Positions 33,146-45,850 of a DNA stretch of 60,000 nucleotides are shown in pieces (position 1 is the first letter of the stretch; each line of letters starts with the position of its first letter). Both the position numbers and the translations under genes were made by a program. Origin of the DNA: Owenia fusiformis (taxonomy: Eukaryota > Annelida > Polychaeta > Sabellida > Oweniidae); assembly GCA_903813345.2 (NCBI GenBank), contig CAIIXF020000006.1, positions 35,380,436-35,440,435 on the forward strand, written 5' to 3'. Under the pieces are notes generated by a model. The model had not been told where the DNA came from and did no database searches. It was given only the letters and a program-made list of their open reading frames with translations.

Positions 33146-35186
33146 TATCTTGGGATGAACATGTTTATCTCAGAATTCACCCATAACTGCTTTAGTTTAG
33201 TAGTTCATGGTAAGATGCATTGAAGTAAACAATAATGATCGGTTCCAAAGCAGCATTAATACTTCACTTGCAAATATAAGGTGCCTATATTATTATCATT
33301 AAGGGTGCAATATGTTCTGCTGTTAAACCATGGTTAATATATCAGGGACACAACTGGTTTATGATCCAAAACACCTGCTCCCTGTGAGGTACAATAATAA
33401 TGTACATGCACTCTCCATCTATTGTTGTACAGAAATCAATTTAATGTTGTTTTAAGTTTGTAATTGATGTAACCATAATGAAGGTGCATTACTCTCAGCT
33501 ACAGAGTATTAGAGAGAGAGTAAAGTATTGAAAATAATCCTTACAAATGTACCTATACCTTTGTCGTAAATGCAACCCTGACGTCAATATCTCAAAAATG
33601 ATTTCAGATATTTTGTAAGCCAATATGAAAGTTACAGGTATTGATATTCAAGATGCAGAAATTCATCAATATTATCAAATTCCCAATTATTGCCAAAAAT
33701 AAACTTAAAACTCTGAGCAATTCTATGAAATCTTAGAGAAATAGAGGTAACAGTGAATTTCATGAGTTCACACCTTAAAATAATTTTTAGTTTTTCAGTT
33801 TAATAGAATATATTTTCACATTTCACATTTTTATATTACTACCTACAGTAAAGCATATATAAAACTCGGAGTATTACAGGAAATAAGAACTTTACATGTT
33901 TATCATGCAAATACCCCCAACACAAGTAAGAGCCTTGAGATGGAATATATTGTTTCCTGAAGGAGATCTTAACACATCATTATGGCTTTACACCTCTACA
34001 GATGTATCATCATCCTATCTTTTACATGGAGATTGCAGTCAAGTATACCAAGGGTGGTCCTATCTCATCATTTGCTTTTGGTAGATATTTGGAAGGGGAG
34101 CATTTTTCAGAAAATTTTTTTTTTAATGGGGAGGTTTTTGTGGTACCTGAATGCTGAGTGTTTTTCTTATTATCATCATACTTAGTGATTTTTTCATGGT
34201 CTGTTTTGGCTCACGAGTTAAGCCTATGGAACTGCCAACTCATTCGTCTGTCTGTCTGTTTGGTTGTAAGTTCATTAGAGTGTCCAACTCAAATACTTGT
34301 GGTCTGTTTTTGGTTTAACATAGGCTATGCCTTGTCTGTCTAGAGGTCCATACTTATGGGGACCTCCTCTCATGAAGAAGGATTCTTTAATATGGCTGCT
34401 CACTTGGAATAATTTCTGGTTATGTCTATAAATTCTAAGATTAAAGATTTTGGATCAAACAATGTTATGGCCATTTTTTGATTTTATACACTTATTCATA
34501 GGGAACACTTGGTTGATATCAGAATGTGTTTACCATAACAGAAAACACTATTTCCCCCTCTCCCTACCCAGTAAACACGTCATAACTCAGCCATTTGTCC
34601 TCGGGTTTCAGGAAAGCCAGTAAATTACTGTAATTAAGACAATTGACTGCTTCAAGTGTTTCTTCAATATAAAGTGCCGCTTCCAACATTTCTCTTGTGT
34701 CGTGTCTTCTGAGACTTGCAGAGGCCGTATTATAATGCTTAAGTATTACCTACTGAACTAGAGGTAATATCATTTTAGCAGAATAGATGTATATTCACTT
34801 TGCTATAGTAACCCTTGACTATCAATTTTTCATTGCATTCCTATATGTGGTGATTCTAGGGGAATCTGCATGGCAATCCTGACTGGTATTAATTATTGCC
34901 TTATTCAGTCGTTACTTGAAGCTGGTGTCGATTTGGTAGCTGCACCAAATTGTTTCGGTTTTTATTAACTTTGGCATTTTGTCATGATGTTAATGCTTTA
35001 TTAATTAAAGTTGTTATTTAGCATTATCTAATTAAACTTTCATAAGGATGGAGTAAAACCTTCTATTGTTCAGTCTATCAATTGGTCAGTCTCTTTATCA
35101 TTTATTCCGTCCATCAGTTGGTCCTTAGCAGAAACCAAACTAGCAATTGTTCCCTGTATGATAATTTTGTTCATTGCTGGTATTGT
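33146..35186. other. Probable intron of the large gene, nothing recognised
   Basis: AT-rich. A CGTCTGTCTGTCTGTTTGG run near 34,243-34,262, after 'GCTCACGAGTTAAGCC', may be another end of a tandem-repeat-type element. No exon found. Confidence 0.45.
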
Positions 35187-35272
35187 TATGTCACCTCCAA
35201 AAAGTGGTGACATCTCCGTTTTTTTGACTAGGTGGTGGCATTTTGTCATGTTAATGCCTTGTTTATAAATAG
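35187..35272. mobile_element. Minimal GTCACCACC element (ends only)
   Basis: 86 bp: TATGTCACCTCCAAAAAGTG then, almost at once, GGTGGTGGCATTTTGTCATG and TTAATGCCTTG. Both ends of the 18,672 element are joined with almost everything between them missing. Confidence 0.8.
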
Positions 35273-35340
35273 ATAGAGACTAATTTGAGTATTTGTAATT
35301 CTTTTAAGTTTGTTTAAATTACAATTTGGTGTACTCATTT

Positions 35341-36860
35341 TTATGTCCCCACCACATAGTGTGGGGCCATATTGTCGGCCTAGGCGCGTCCGTCCGTCTG
35401 TCTGTCCGTCTGTCTGTGCGTCTGTCTGTCCGTCTGTCTGTCCGTACGTCCGGCAGTTTTCTCCAAAACCGCTACAGGTATCACCTTCAAATTTTCAGGG
35501 ATAACTTATGAGTGCATACAGATGTGGATGAAAAAAAATTAACTCGATACCTACTTCCTGTCGGCCATTTTGAAGTCAAATGCTAAAATCCTTGTCTGCA
35601 AACTTTAAGAAAAACTGCTTCGCAGTTGCTTTTAAAACTTTAACATCTTGTTCAGCTCACTTCATTCTAGATCTGATTAGGTTTTGGACCTGCTAGCTCA
35701 GTCATGTCAGCCATTTTGAATGTCTTAAGAAAAGTTAGCGCGCGATAATACTTTGTATCATATTGAATGGTGTTTTTGAGTTTTCATACTTTAACTATTT
35801 AGTAGCTTTATAAATAATTTCAGATGTACTTTGCTGTAAAAGCCTACTTTATTGTTAACGGTAGTTATATGTGATAATTTTGTAAAAAGAAATCAGCAAA
35901 AACTCATAAGGACTTTTTTATTGTCGGCCATTTTGGATTTTTCGGTCCTAAAATCTTGTCTGTGAAGTCTTGTCTGTGCGTTTTTAGGTGAACCGTTTGG
36001 TGGATCAATTTCAAATTTTCAGGGATGATTCTTAGTATAAAAATCTAGATCTCATTAGTTTTTTGGCATTCTGGGTAAATATCAAGGCATCCATTTTGGA
36101 TTTTCCGTCCTAAAATCTTGTCTGTAAAGTCTTGTCTACTCGTTTTCAGGTGAACTGTTTCGTAGATCAATTTCAAATTTTCAGGAATGATTCTTAGTAT
36201 GAAAATCTAGAACTGATTAGTTTTTTTGCATTCTGGAAAAATGTCAAGGCAGCCATTTTGGATTTTCCGTCTTAAAATCTTGCCTGTAAAGTCTTGTCTA
36301 CGCGTTTTTAGGAGAAGGGTTTGATAGATCAATTTCAAATTTTCAGGGATGATTCTTTGTATGAAAATCTACATCTGATTACTTTTTTTGCATTCTGCGT
36401 AAATGTTAAGGCAGCCATTTTGGATTTTCTGTCCTAAAATCTTGTCTGTAAAGTCTTGTCTACCCGTTTTCAGGTGAACCGTTTGGTAGATCAATTTCAT
36501 ATTTTCAGGGATGATTCTTAGTATGAAAATCTACAAACAGATTAGTTTTTTGACATTCTTGGTAAATGTCAAGGCAGCCATTTTGGATTTTCCATCCTGA
36601 AATCTTGTCTGTAAAGTCTTGTTTACATGTTTTCTGGTTAACTGTGTGACGGATCAATTTCAAATTTTCAGGGGTGGTTCTTAGTATGAAAATCTAGAAC
36701 TGACTAAATTTTTGGCATTCTGGGTAAATTTTAAGGTGGCCACTTTGGATTTTCCGTCCTCAAATTGTGTTGGTAAAGTCTTGTCTACTCATTTTCAGGA
36801 TAACCATTTCACGGGATCACCACTTGGTGGGGACATTTTGTACACATTTGTGTTCTTGTC
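35341..36860. mobile_element. Tandem-repeat element, CCCCACCAC end type
   Basis: Left palindrome TCCCCACCACATAGTGTGGGG, then CGTCCGTCTGTCTGTCCGTC microsatellite, then about six units of about 162 bp ('GATCAATTTCAAATTTTCAG', 'GATTCTTAGTATGAAAATCT', 'CAGCCATTTTGGATTTTC'), and the right end CACTTGGTGGGGACATTTTG followed by TACACATTTGTG. Same design as 18,672-20,765 with a different core. No coding capacity. Confidence 0.8.
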
Positions 36861-38256
36861 TTATTAATATATTGATTGTAAGAATCGCTACTGTTACATG
36901 TGTCATTAACACATACGTTTAAAAGATTTTCTCTTCTATACTCTTGAAATCAGTGCTCGCGATTCAATTACTGTTATAAGGCTCTATAGGGACAGAGCTA
37001 ATACTCAGGCAGTTGATTAGCTTTACATATAAAAAATGCATGATCATTTTTGATAGTTTAAGGTTAATTACATTATCATTGCGCCTAGGGGATTGTTGTT
37101 GAGGATTATGGTTAGGATTGGTTTATATATTGATGTTTCTTGAACAAACGTGAACTGTAAAGGTTATATATGGAGGGAGTTTTTATTAAGGTTGAATGAG
37201 ATGGTTATATTGGATTTGTTATATATGTCTGCAAATAAGTATATTCAGTAAGTGTCAGGGGATTGTGGATATAGGAAGTTCGTAAAGTTAAGATTTCCAA
37301 ATCTACTGTTCTCTTATTATGATGGTATCATATCCATGGCAACATCAATTGATTTAGGAAGACTGAATTTTTCTTTTATATCTCCCTAATTATTACAGGC
37401 AGAATCGGAACTAGCGACGAACCTTTGCAAAAAATGTTTCAGAATGTTTTTGGCTGGTACCGTATTCCTTTTTATGTTTATGTATTAATTTTTCTTATGT
37501 TGATATCTGCATTTGTTTGAGAGATTGAGGCTGGTACTTTTTCAACAAAGTGAATGTGATTTGAAAGATTTTACCCTATGCATTAAGTCCATATAGGAAC
37601 ATGTTACTTTTGGACCAAAAATCTCATATTCTAATCCTCATATGAATGTTTTGATATGTAAGATAATGAAACATGTTTCCAGTAAGGATGGAAATGTTTA
37701 GGCAAAAGTGTGAGAATGTCTAACAACAGGCAGAGAAAAGATATCCTCTCATCACTTGAAGGCCATTTCAATTAATTCTCTGTTTAGCAAGGATTGCATA
37801 ACCAAACCAATTTGTTGCCTAATTTTTAGAAATCACTTGTTTTTTAGAATTTTCCTGCCTTTTTAAAATTGTTTCATTCACATATGTTTTTGGCAATATT
37901 AGTAAAAGAAATCCCCAAGTTACTGACTTGCTTTTTATAGAAATAATTCCCGCTAAACAGCCAATAACCCATAAGGGCCTATTAAGTTCATACCCAATAG
38001 TAAGATTAGATTGGCAATTGTTGATTTCTTCTCAAGGACTTTCTTGCATGTATAAAATAGGTTCCTTCCTTTTTAAAGACTGAAAATTGCTATTTTTACT
38101 CAATCCGTTATCAATAGTCGTCATTGTTCTGTAGTTTATTGTGTAGTTCATTACATATGTGCTTTGTTGACCTATAATTAGAGATATTGGCTAAATGAGC
38201 AATATAGGCAATACAGACAGTATAGGCAATATAGGCAAGAATTATGGTGCCTTTAC
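36861..38256. other. AT-rich interval, nothing recognised
   Basis: Only a short ATATAGGCAA repeat near 38,200-38,235 stands out. Confidence 0.45.
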
Positions 38257-38459
38257 AGGCCTGTAGCCAGGATTTGCCAAGGGGGTTCACTTTTTGGAAA
38301 ATTCCAGGGGGGGTCACTTTTGACAATTTTGGTCTAAAAATGGCCAAAATCACTAAAAAGTGCTCAGAATGGTGAAAAACTGCATGGTTTTGAAAGAATT
38401 TTTGGCCAGGGGGACTTCGCTCTAACCGTTTGTACCCCTCCTCCCTGGCTACGGGCCTG
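38257..38459. mobile_element. MITE of the GTAGCCAGG family, copy 1
   Basis: Ends AGGCCTGTAGCCAGG and CCTGGCTACGGGCCT. The interior has GGGGG/CCCCC-bounded segments and 'TTTTGGTCTAAAAATGGCC'. The second copy, at 40,485-40,682, is in the opposite orientation. Confidence 0.82.
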
Positions 38460-39523
38460 CTTTACATATTCTTTTCTTATGCTCAATTGTTCTGTCTTGC
38501 CCTACAGTATATTCGCAAACAGTGACACAAATAAAAACTAATTGAATTTACTTGATTGTATCACGAAGCAATTGCAGCTTATATACTACATAATTAGTAA
38601 GATTAAATTATTTTTGCTTATTTTTTGTTAGTGGTTGGCATACTCTTGATTCTGGTGTATTTTGTGATTTGTACCTCAACAACGATTAAACTTAGTTTGA
38701 CATGAAAGATCACAATCTGAATTGTCTCTCGAGTTAATATCCATGTTTGATCTGATGATTTATTATCAAATAGCATGAAATTGTGGTAAAGCTTTCTCAT
38801 CTGTTTAATGATGGACTCATTTTAGGGGTTTTATCAGATTTCTAACAACAAGTAAAATGGATAAAAACAACATAAAATTAATTAGAAATTGTAACCTGAT
38901 TATAAAAACAATGATTTTGCTAATTAAAAACTGAGAAATTGGCCTGTCATAGCTAATAAAACCTCTGAACATGTATCAATGCTAGTATAAACGTGATAAT
39001 GTTGCGTTAAACAGGTTCAAATAGATTTGAGCATATAATTTGAACATGCCTGAAGATTCTGCATGTATTCATATGTATGTTAATCCAACTGAGAAAAAAA
39101 GAAGTTTGTTAAATTGGATTTTGCTCTATAATTTTAGCATAATGTAGTGTATTAAATTGAAAATTACATGTAAATACCAAAAACCATGATGTTGAAAAAC
39201 CATGTCAGATTGAAAGTACTAACATATCAACTGGCAGTTTTACCAATTTTGTATATTTTGAATTTACTAACACCAGTTCTTATCATCGCCTTTAATTCAT
39301 TTAATCCATTAGTTTATTTATTTATATTTAATGAGTTCTATCAATCCCTGTAGACAGCAAATGCTTTATCATGTGCATTGATTTTTGAATTGATTAACAC
39401 TTTGAATATTTGGTTTAGTTGGTTATTTAATCAATTCATCCAACAAGCGATATTGATGCCCATTGAGAAACAGACCTGTTTTAATATTACATTGTGGCAT
39501 GTCGAGGTTGTTGTTTTCACTAA
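38460..39523. other. AT-rich interval, nothing recognised
   Basis: No gene or repeat family recognised. Confidence 0.45.
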
Positions 39524-39953
39524 CAGTGAAACCAGTATATCCGAACACCCCTCAATGTGAACATTTTTCCTCTGTCCCTAATTTGATATCTTATTGTCAT
39601 GAAACCTTGATGTGAACATCTGTCAATACAAACACTTCTAGCTGCTCCCTAAGGTGTTCAGATTAAACAGGATTTGCTATATTTTGCTCTTTAAATCTTA
39701 AATTCAAAATAAATGCAGCTTTTGTTCATATTGATTTGAGGCATGCTCATAATGCAAGCCTTTGTTTAATACAGCAAATCCTGTCTTAGTGAATACCTCT
39801 CTCTTGTCGAACACCTGATTATAGTCGAACACCTTTTCTCCAGACACACTCTACTGACTTCTGTATGAATTACCCTCTCTGTAGTGAACACCCTTCAACA
39901 CTAAACATTTTTTTCTCAGCCAAAAATGATCAATATACACAGGTTTCACTGTA
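39524..39953. mobile_element. Two adjacent CAGTGAAACC-type MITEs
   Basis: First: CAGTGAAACCAGTATATCCG to 'GGTGTTCAGATTAAACAGGA' (about 39,524-39,682). Second: 'ACAGCAAATCCTGTCTTAGT' to CACAGGTTTCACTGTA (39,771-39,953). The interior carries repeated 'GAACACCT' and 'GTGAACA' words. The ends and flanking TA suggest a Tc1/mariner-pogo-like origin (inference). Confidence 0.72.
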
Positions 39954-40092
39954 TATACTGAATACCTTTGGAATTCACGTGTTCACTTTACAGAGTTTTT
40001 ATGCAGAAGTCGATGAAGTATGATTGAATTAGTAGGCCTCGTTCTTCTTTTCTCTGAGTCTTATTCTCATCAGCACTATCCATAAAATCATT

Positions 40093-40136
40093 AAGGGGGG
40101 GGGTGCAGTCTCACCCTTTGCACCCCCCCCCCACAG
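40093..40136. repeat. G-run/C-run hairpin
   Basis: GGGGGGGGGTGCAG and TTTGCACCCCCCCCCC form a hairpin of about 14 bp with a short loop. Confidence 0.8.
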
Positions 40137-40484
40137 GAATGCCCATGCAAGCAGTTCTCAAATTTGTTTCAGGGAGCATATCATTATTATCAACCATGGT
40201 CTTTTGAAGGAAAGTTCAATCAGTCATGCTAAACATGTGTTTTACCTACAGGAACAATGATATTAATATATACCCTGAGGAAATCATGCAATATTCTCTC
40301 TTGCAATTGACTCTTTTAACCCTGAATCCAAACTCATCCTGGCTATTAGCTTTGATGCTTATAAGATCTTAATTGTCTCAAATGTAACTTTTGTGGGCTT
40401 TTTTAGGAGTTTTTTGATAGTCAGAACTTTAAGAGTATACATCGATTGGAGATTTCTGAATAGGTTAGATCATATATTTAACTC

Positions 40485-40682
40485 AGGCCCATAGTCAGGG
40501 AGGGGTTTGGGTGAACCCCCCACCCCCCCTCCCCCTGGTCAAAAATTATTTCAAAATCATGCAATTTTTCACGATTCTAAGTATTTTTCATGTGATTTTG
40601 GACCAAATTTGTCAAATTGAACCCCTCTCCTGGAATTTTTCTGGGAAGTGAACCCCTCTTTGCAAAAGCTGGCTATGGGTCT
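40485..40682. mobile_element. MITE of the GTAGCCAGG family, copy 2
   Basis: Ends AGGCCCATAGTCAGGG and GCTGGCTATGGGTCT. The interior matches the complement of 38,257-38,459 ('CAAAATCATGCAATTTTTCA'). Confidence 0.8.
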
Positions 40683-41324
40683 TTAACTAAAGTCAAATTA
40701 TACTGATCCCCTCATGTGGATAATTGGAGCCAGATTATTTCTTCTGATACCATGATCGCAGAGAATTAAATTCACTAAATGAAACCATTCCTATTCAAGT
40801 CATGTCATTTTGATTTTGTCATTCTCCGAAATATTTGACTTTGTAAATGTAGTTTTCACATACCCTGTGTTTCTTAAAGGGAAAAATACAAATGTTAATT
40901 GTTTCATTTCTATTAATTACACAGCTCACATATCACCTCATCTTTTTGAAGAGTCAGATCTCTGGATATGATCTGATCTGTAATTGATTAATGGTGCAAA
41001 AAACATGTTGGAAGTAATTTGGTATAATTTTTCATGTCATTTTGTCTCATTTTACTAGTTACTGCAGCTCTGTAAACTGACTTAATTTATCATTTATTTT
41101 ATATTTTATAGTGTCCCTATGTAGTTGCAAGTTATATCTAGGCCAGTAGCAAGTTTTATTTAGGAGGGGACTCTTAAATGGTCTGTGAATGGTCTGTACA
41201 TGTATCTGTACCAGTAGGGACTAGTCCTTTCCAGAATGGACTGATATATTCCAATAGGAATTAGTTTGCACCAGTTGAGACTATAGTCTTGGACTTATAT
41301 TCTACCAGAATAAACTGATATGAA

Positions 41325-41590
41325 TAAATAATAATTGATATGGCCTATAATAATTGATATGACCTATGATAATTGATATGGCCTATAATAATTGATATGG
41401 CTGCTAATAATTGATATGGCCTATAATAATTGATATGACCTATAATAATTGATATGGCCTATACTAATTGATGTGGCCTATAATAATTGATTATGACCTG
41501 TAATAATTGATATGGCCTATAATAATTGATATGGCCTATAATAATTGATATGGCCTCTAATGATTGATATGGCCTATAATAATATATTGC
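41325..41590. repeat. Minisatellite, about 19-bp unit, about 14 copies
   Basis: Unit TAATAATTGATATGGCCTA with variants ATGACC, GTGGCC and an ATTGATTATG insertion. Confidence 0.95.
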
Positions 41591-42032
41591 CAAGGAGGGA
41601 CTGGCGTGCCATACCTTTCAACTTACTATAAAATTTTTACAGATTTCTATAGTTATTTTTATTAGATTCTTAGAAAACTGTACAAGTTTTCATAAGCAAA
41701 AATAACTTTTTTTGCTAGAAAAATAGGAGAATAGAATAAATAAAATAGAATAAATATTCAATATTTGTACTTGATATTGGACGTTAGGGGAGATCGCATT
41801 AGACACCTTCAGGGTATTGACAGAAATATTTGAGATGTTTTTTTACTATATTAATGCATATTAATCAATGAGGTTACCATAGCATACAAAATGAATTACA
41901 ATTGGATATTATAGAAAAAGGTAGTGCTGAACATTGTTTGTTAATGCATTTATAGGACATTTTATAATGCATTTGTAGAAAATGTTGTAATGCATTTATA
42001 GGACATTTGCAGGTGGTTAAAGGATTTAATCT

Positions 42033-42170
42033 CAAGACTCAATGCATTGTTTGCCGAATCATATCATGAAGGTGTTGTTACCAAGCCTTTGCATGACCGC
42101 GCACCGGGAATGCAAAGTTTAGGAAACAACGCCTGAGTGGAATGAAGCAGCTACAATGCATTGAGTCTTG
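42033..42170. repeat. Hairpin element with 18-bp perfect arms
   Basis: Arms CAAGACTCAATGCATTGT and ACAATGCATTGAGTCTTG are exact complements. A second inner pair (GTTGTTACCAAGCCTTTGCA against TGCAAAGTTTAGGAAACAAC) extends the foldback. Confidence 0.9.
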
Positions 42171-42879
42171 GGCTGAAATTCTTTTCACACGTTGCAGTTT
42201 TTTCTATAAGATCATCTAAAAGGAACGAAATCACTAAAAGAACACATTTTCAATGGATTTTTTGCAAGGGTCAAGTTGGCAAGTCATCAAATCTAATGTG
42301 AAAAATCCATTCATCACCATGACAACTGTTAAACTAGTGACCTTGCATGTGTTATTGATATTTCACACACTGTTCATTATGTGAATACTCTGTTTGGATT
42401 GGCTGGAATCGGACACACTTTGCCTAGCTATGTGTGAAAACATTATAATGAAATCATGCAGTTTATTTCTAATAGCATTGTGGACATCTATAATGCAACA
42501 GAGAGAGACCCTGTATGAGTACCAGAAGGCCAAAAATAGATAACAGAATATAGAGATATTTAGCCTAGCATGTTTGATTTTATTACATGAGTATAAGTGG
42601 GTTTTCTAGTAACATAAAACAGTAAGTATTAGGAATGTGGATGAGCTCATGAAATTCAGTATTTATTACAAATGAAGGTTGTTATTCATAATTGATATCT
42701 CCATTATTGACGCAATATGATATTTCGAAAAAGGGCTTGCATTTACCTTATTACGCATTTACACCAACTTGAAAATGAGAGATCATCACAAAATTTATAT
42801 TTTTATACAAAATGTGAAAATCATTTTGCATTGACTTGATGAACGAATCTCGGGGAAATACAAAGAACACTTATTGATG

Positions 42880-43080
42880 ATCTCCACAGGATTTTTTTCT
42901 CAAGTGGGTGCAAAATTCTCATTTTCGCAATTCAAACAAAAATTGGTCAAATTATGCCAATTTTTCATGATTTTTCTCATTTTCAAGTGGGTGCAAATGG
43001 ATTTTCAGGTGGGTGTAAACCTATTTTCAAAATCTGAGGTGGGTGCTGCACCCACTTAATTTAATGCTTGGGAGATCCCT
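42880..43080. repeat. GTGGGTGCAAA-type decayed MITE
   Basis: Bounded by GATCTCCACAGG and GGGAGATCCCTG. AAGTGGGTGCAAAATTCTC, AAGTGGGTGCAAATGG and AGGTGGGTGCTGCACCC recur inside. A related piece (ACTGGGTGCAAAAAG) is near 16,806. Confidence 0.6.
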
Positions 43081-43155
43081 GTATTGTATCTGATAAAATA
43101 CTGAATGATGTAAAATGACATAGAATAAAAATATGTTATATAAAATTAAAATTAA

Positions 43156-44208
43156 CCCTTAAATGGTTTTTGGGGTCCGTTTGGACCCCAGAGCTCATTC
43201 TTTGCAATAATTATATCAGAAATAATCATACTATCAACATGAAATTCCATCTAATCCTCAATTAATTCAATTCCTTTCAGATAAAACAAACCAGATATAA
43301 ATCGAATTATGACTTTTTGTGCTACCTGAGGCCAAAGAACATCACTATCACTGAAACATATTCAATTAATACAGTGTTATACAGGGTGGTCAAAAAAAAT
43401 GGAAACCCTGCATTTTCCTTATATCTTTGTCACCTTAAGGAATTACTCCCTGATATTTCCCACATTTGTACATCATTCAGTTTCCTACCACCCTACCATA
43501 TTTCATGACCATCAGACTGATAGTCACAATTTTACAGCACTTTGAATAACATGCTTCAGATTTGGCCAATATCGCGATGTAGCCAAAACAGCACAGTTGT
43601 CAATGAGCCGAATGCATTCCTCAGCAGGTATGGCCTGAATGACACAAAAGATCTCACTTTTGAGGTTTGCAATTGTCCTGAGGTCATTCTGATATACCCT
43701 ATCTCTGCCATATCCCCACAGGTAGGGTCATTTTAGACGATGAGTACAGGTTTCCCCACAACGCAATAGTGGACACTTGGCATGTTCTTTAAAGTACTGT
43801 AACATTGTGACTATCAATCTGATGGTCATGAAATTAAGTAGGCTGGTAGCAAATTGAATGATGTACAAATGTGTAAAATATCAGGGTGTAATTTTTTAAA
43901 ATGACAAAGATATGAGGAAAATGGTATTAGGGTTTCCATTTTTTTTGACCACCCTGTATATTAATGCTACGAAATGTTACAAAGTGCTAAAACACCTGAC
44001 CCCTTATGATTAGGTTTACACATATTTCGATGCATTCATGATAGATCATGCATACATATTCTGAAAGGTAATAGATTAATCTATGTAAAACTGAAGTCAG
44101 AATGAAAAAAGCTTCTCTGGTTGCAAAGTAATTGCAAAATATATCTTGGGGTCCAAACGGACCCCAAAAACCTTTAGAGGGTGTAAAAAACAAAAAACCA
44201 TTTGAGGG
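43156..44208. mobile_element. piggyBac-like non-autonomous element
   Basis: Flanked by TTAA at 43,152-43,155 and 44,209-44,212. Ends CCCTTAAATGGTTTTTGGGG and ...AAAAACCATTTGAGGG are inverted repeats, each carrying the palindrome GGGTCCGTTTGGACCC or its equivalent. CCC at the tip with TTAA duplication is typical of piggyBac. The 1.05-kb body is mostly the mariner-like insertion at 43,382; no piggyBac transposase is seen. Confidence 0.82.
43382..43956 (-). mobile_element. Tc1/mariner-like element nested in the piggyBac-like one
   Basis: Ends CAGGGTGGTCAAAAAAAATG and ATTTTTTTTGACCACCCTG, each next to TA. Inverted homology continues inward ('ATGACCATCAGACTGATAGT' against its diverged complement near 43,810-43,830). 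The minus-strand centre encodes a transposase-tail-like fragment (DLRTIANLKSEIFCVIQAIP, then a Trp-Pro segment), resembling the C-terminus of Tc1/mariner transposases. It is internally deleted and not autonomous. Confidence 0.8.
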
Positions 44209-44248
44209 TTAAAATGGTTCTTGAGTATCTTGCATTTAACATCATATA

Positions 44249-45328
44249 CAGGGTGTCCGGAAAGTAAAGATACAAATGCTCTCATTTCAAGAGATTTACC
44301 TGTTATGAGATGAAATTGCTACAGATCGTAGAATGACATTATAAGAATATATCCTACAACTGTCATAACTTTTAGTTTCAAAATGAAAAAGTTATGGTTG
44401 TTATGGTAACAAGAGTCGAGGGTAAGTGGAGCAACGTCACAACTGTGTTCTACAAATCTCTTTCCTTCTCATATGATCTTGGCACTACCACCATCTATTC
44501 CTATATTATATCAAATTATGTACGACAACAGCATAAGGATTAGTACTTTAACATTATTTGATCATTTCATATTACTACTATCATTAAATATTCAGTATTT
44601 TCCCCATTATCTATACATTCTTGGTGCATCTTGACCGGCGATTCAAAGGCCTGGCAAAACCGCTGCTGTCCATCTCTTAGATTCCTGATAATATTGGCTT
44701 CCAGCTGAGTCTCATTTGTATGTTGAACTTCTTACAAATATTGCTTTCAAATGGTCATTTAAAAAGGTAGAAGTCTAAAGAGGCTTTATCAGGTGAAAAT
44801 GGGGTATTGTATAGAAAGGTTTTAATGTCATGACTCTACATTGTAAGATTTGTTTTTTTGCTTTGTGAATTAGTGCATTGTGGAGATGCAATATTGACTT
44901 TCCTACTATAATGGCCAGGGACCATTCTTCTAGGCACTTGTATAAAATTTCTTTCATTATACTGGTTAGTGACACAACATAGTTCTGATATGTAGCAATG
45001 GCATCATTATATAAAAGAAAACACTATGGCAGCAAAATTACAATGATGAACTAAACAAAACATTGATAGAAAATACAACAAAAAACACTGTTTCAAATGG
45101 TTGTCTTTTAGCAATTTTTCACTTTTTAGCATTGTTCTGGAACTGCTCCGCATACCCCTCGTATCCGTAACCATAACAACCGTAACTTAAACACATTTAG
45201 ACTATGTGATGAAGGTTGGTAGATATATTGTAATATTGTTTCTCTACAATCTGTAGCAATTTCATTTCAAAAAACTCAAATTTCTTAAAATAAGAGTATT
45301 TGTATCTTTACTTTCCGGACACCCTATA
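44249..45328 (-). mobile_element. Mariner-like element with decayed transposase
   Basis: Inverted ends CAGGGTGTCCGGAAAGTAAA and TTTACTTTCCGGACACCCT continue inward for about 35 bp; TA lies at both sides. The transposase remnant is annotated separately. Confidence 0.82.
44580..45020 (-). pseudogene. Mariner transposase remnant
   Basis: On the minus strand, pieces in shifted frames resemble the second half of a mariner transposase: 'EEWSLAIIVGKSI' then 'HLHNALIHKAKK' (the catalytic DNAxxH region, with the Asp lost), 'PFYTIPHFHLIKPL' (the PPYSPDLAPxD-like region) and a tail 'FCQAFESPVKMHQECIDNGE'. Stops and frame changes separate them, and the N-terminal DNA-binding half is not evident. It is inactive. 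Confidence 0.68.
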
Positions 45329-45379
45329 TATGTCTTGATCAACATTTTATGAAGGGGGAAACAAAAGTAAATTCAGACA

Positions 45380-45613
45380 TACTGTACTTCTACTTAATTT
45401 GGTGCTACTTATTTTGGCTGATTTGTTGTTAATTCGTTATCGACATTTGGCGGCTACTTAATTTGGCGGACTTGCAATATTGAAATGTATATACCATACT
45501 TGACAATTGAAACATGAAATATTGAATTTGGTGGCTACTTAATTTTGCGAACTTTAACAATTTGGCGGACCCGTCAAATTAAAATGTCAACCAAATTAAG
45601 TAGAAGTACAGTA
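45380..45613. mobile_element. MITE, TIR ACTGTACTTYTACTTAATTT, copy 2
   Basis: Ends TACTGTACTTCTACTTAATT and AATTAAGTAGAAGTACAGTA are exact complements. It lies 52 bp after the mariner-like element. Confidence 0.9.
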
Positions 45614-45850
45614 ATCAGATTTTAATTAAAACACTTTCTCAGACATCACTTTTGAAGGTCCAGCTGGTGTCATGATATCATCTTAACTATATATTAGACC
45701 TGACATTTAACGAGTGAAAGGTTTTTAAGAGGTCATCAACTGGCTGGATAATCGTCCTTCGGGTCTACCAAGACATAATTACTAATGTGACTTGACATAA
45801 CTTGACATTTAACTCAGCTAGTGACAGAGGTAAAGTGTAACTTTTAATAT

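Noticed and set aside
34215-34420. CTGTCTGTCTGT run near 34,243 as another tandem-repeat element
   Set aside because: Neither the palindromic left end nor the right tail could be identified; left as a possible fragment only.
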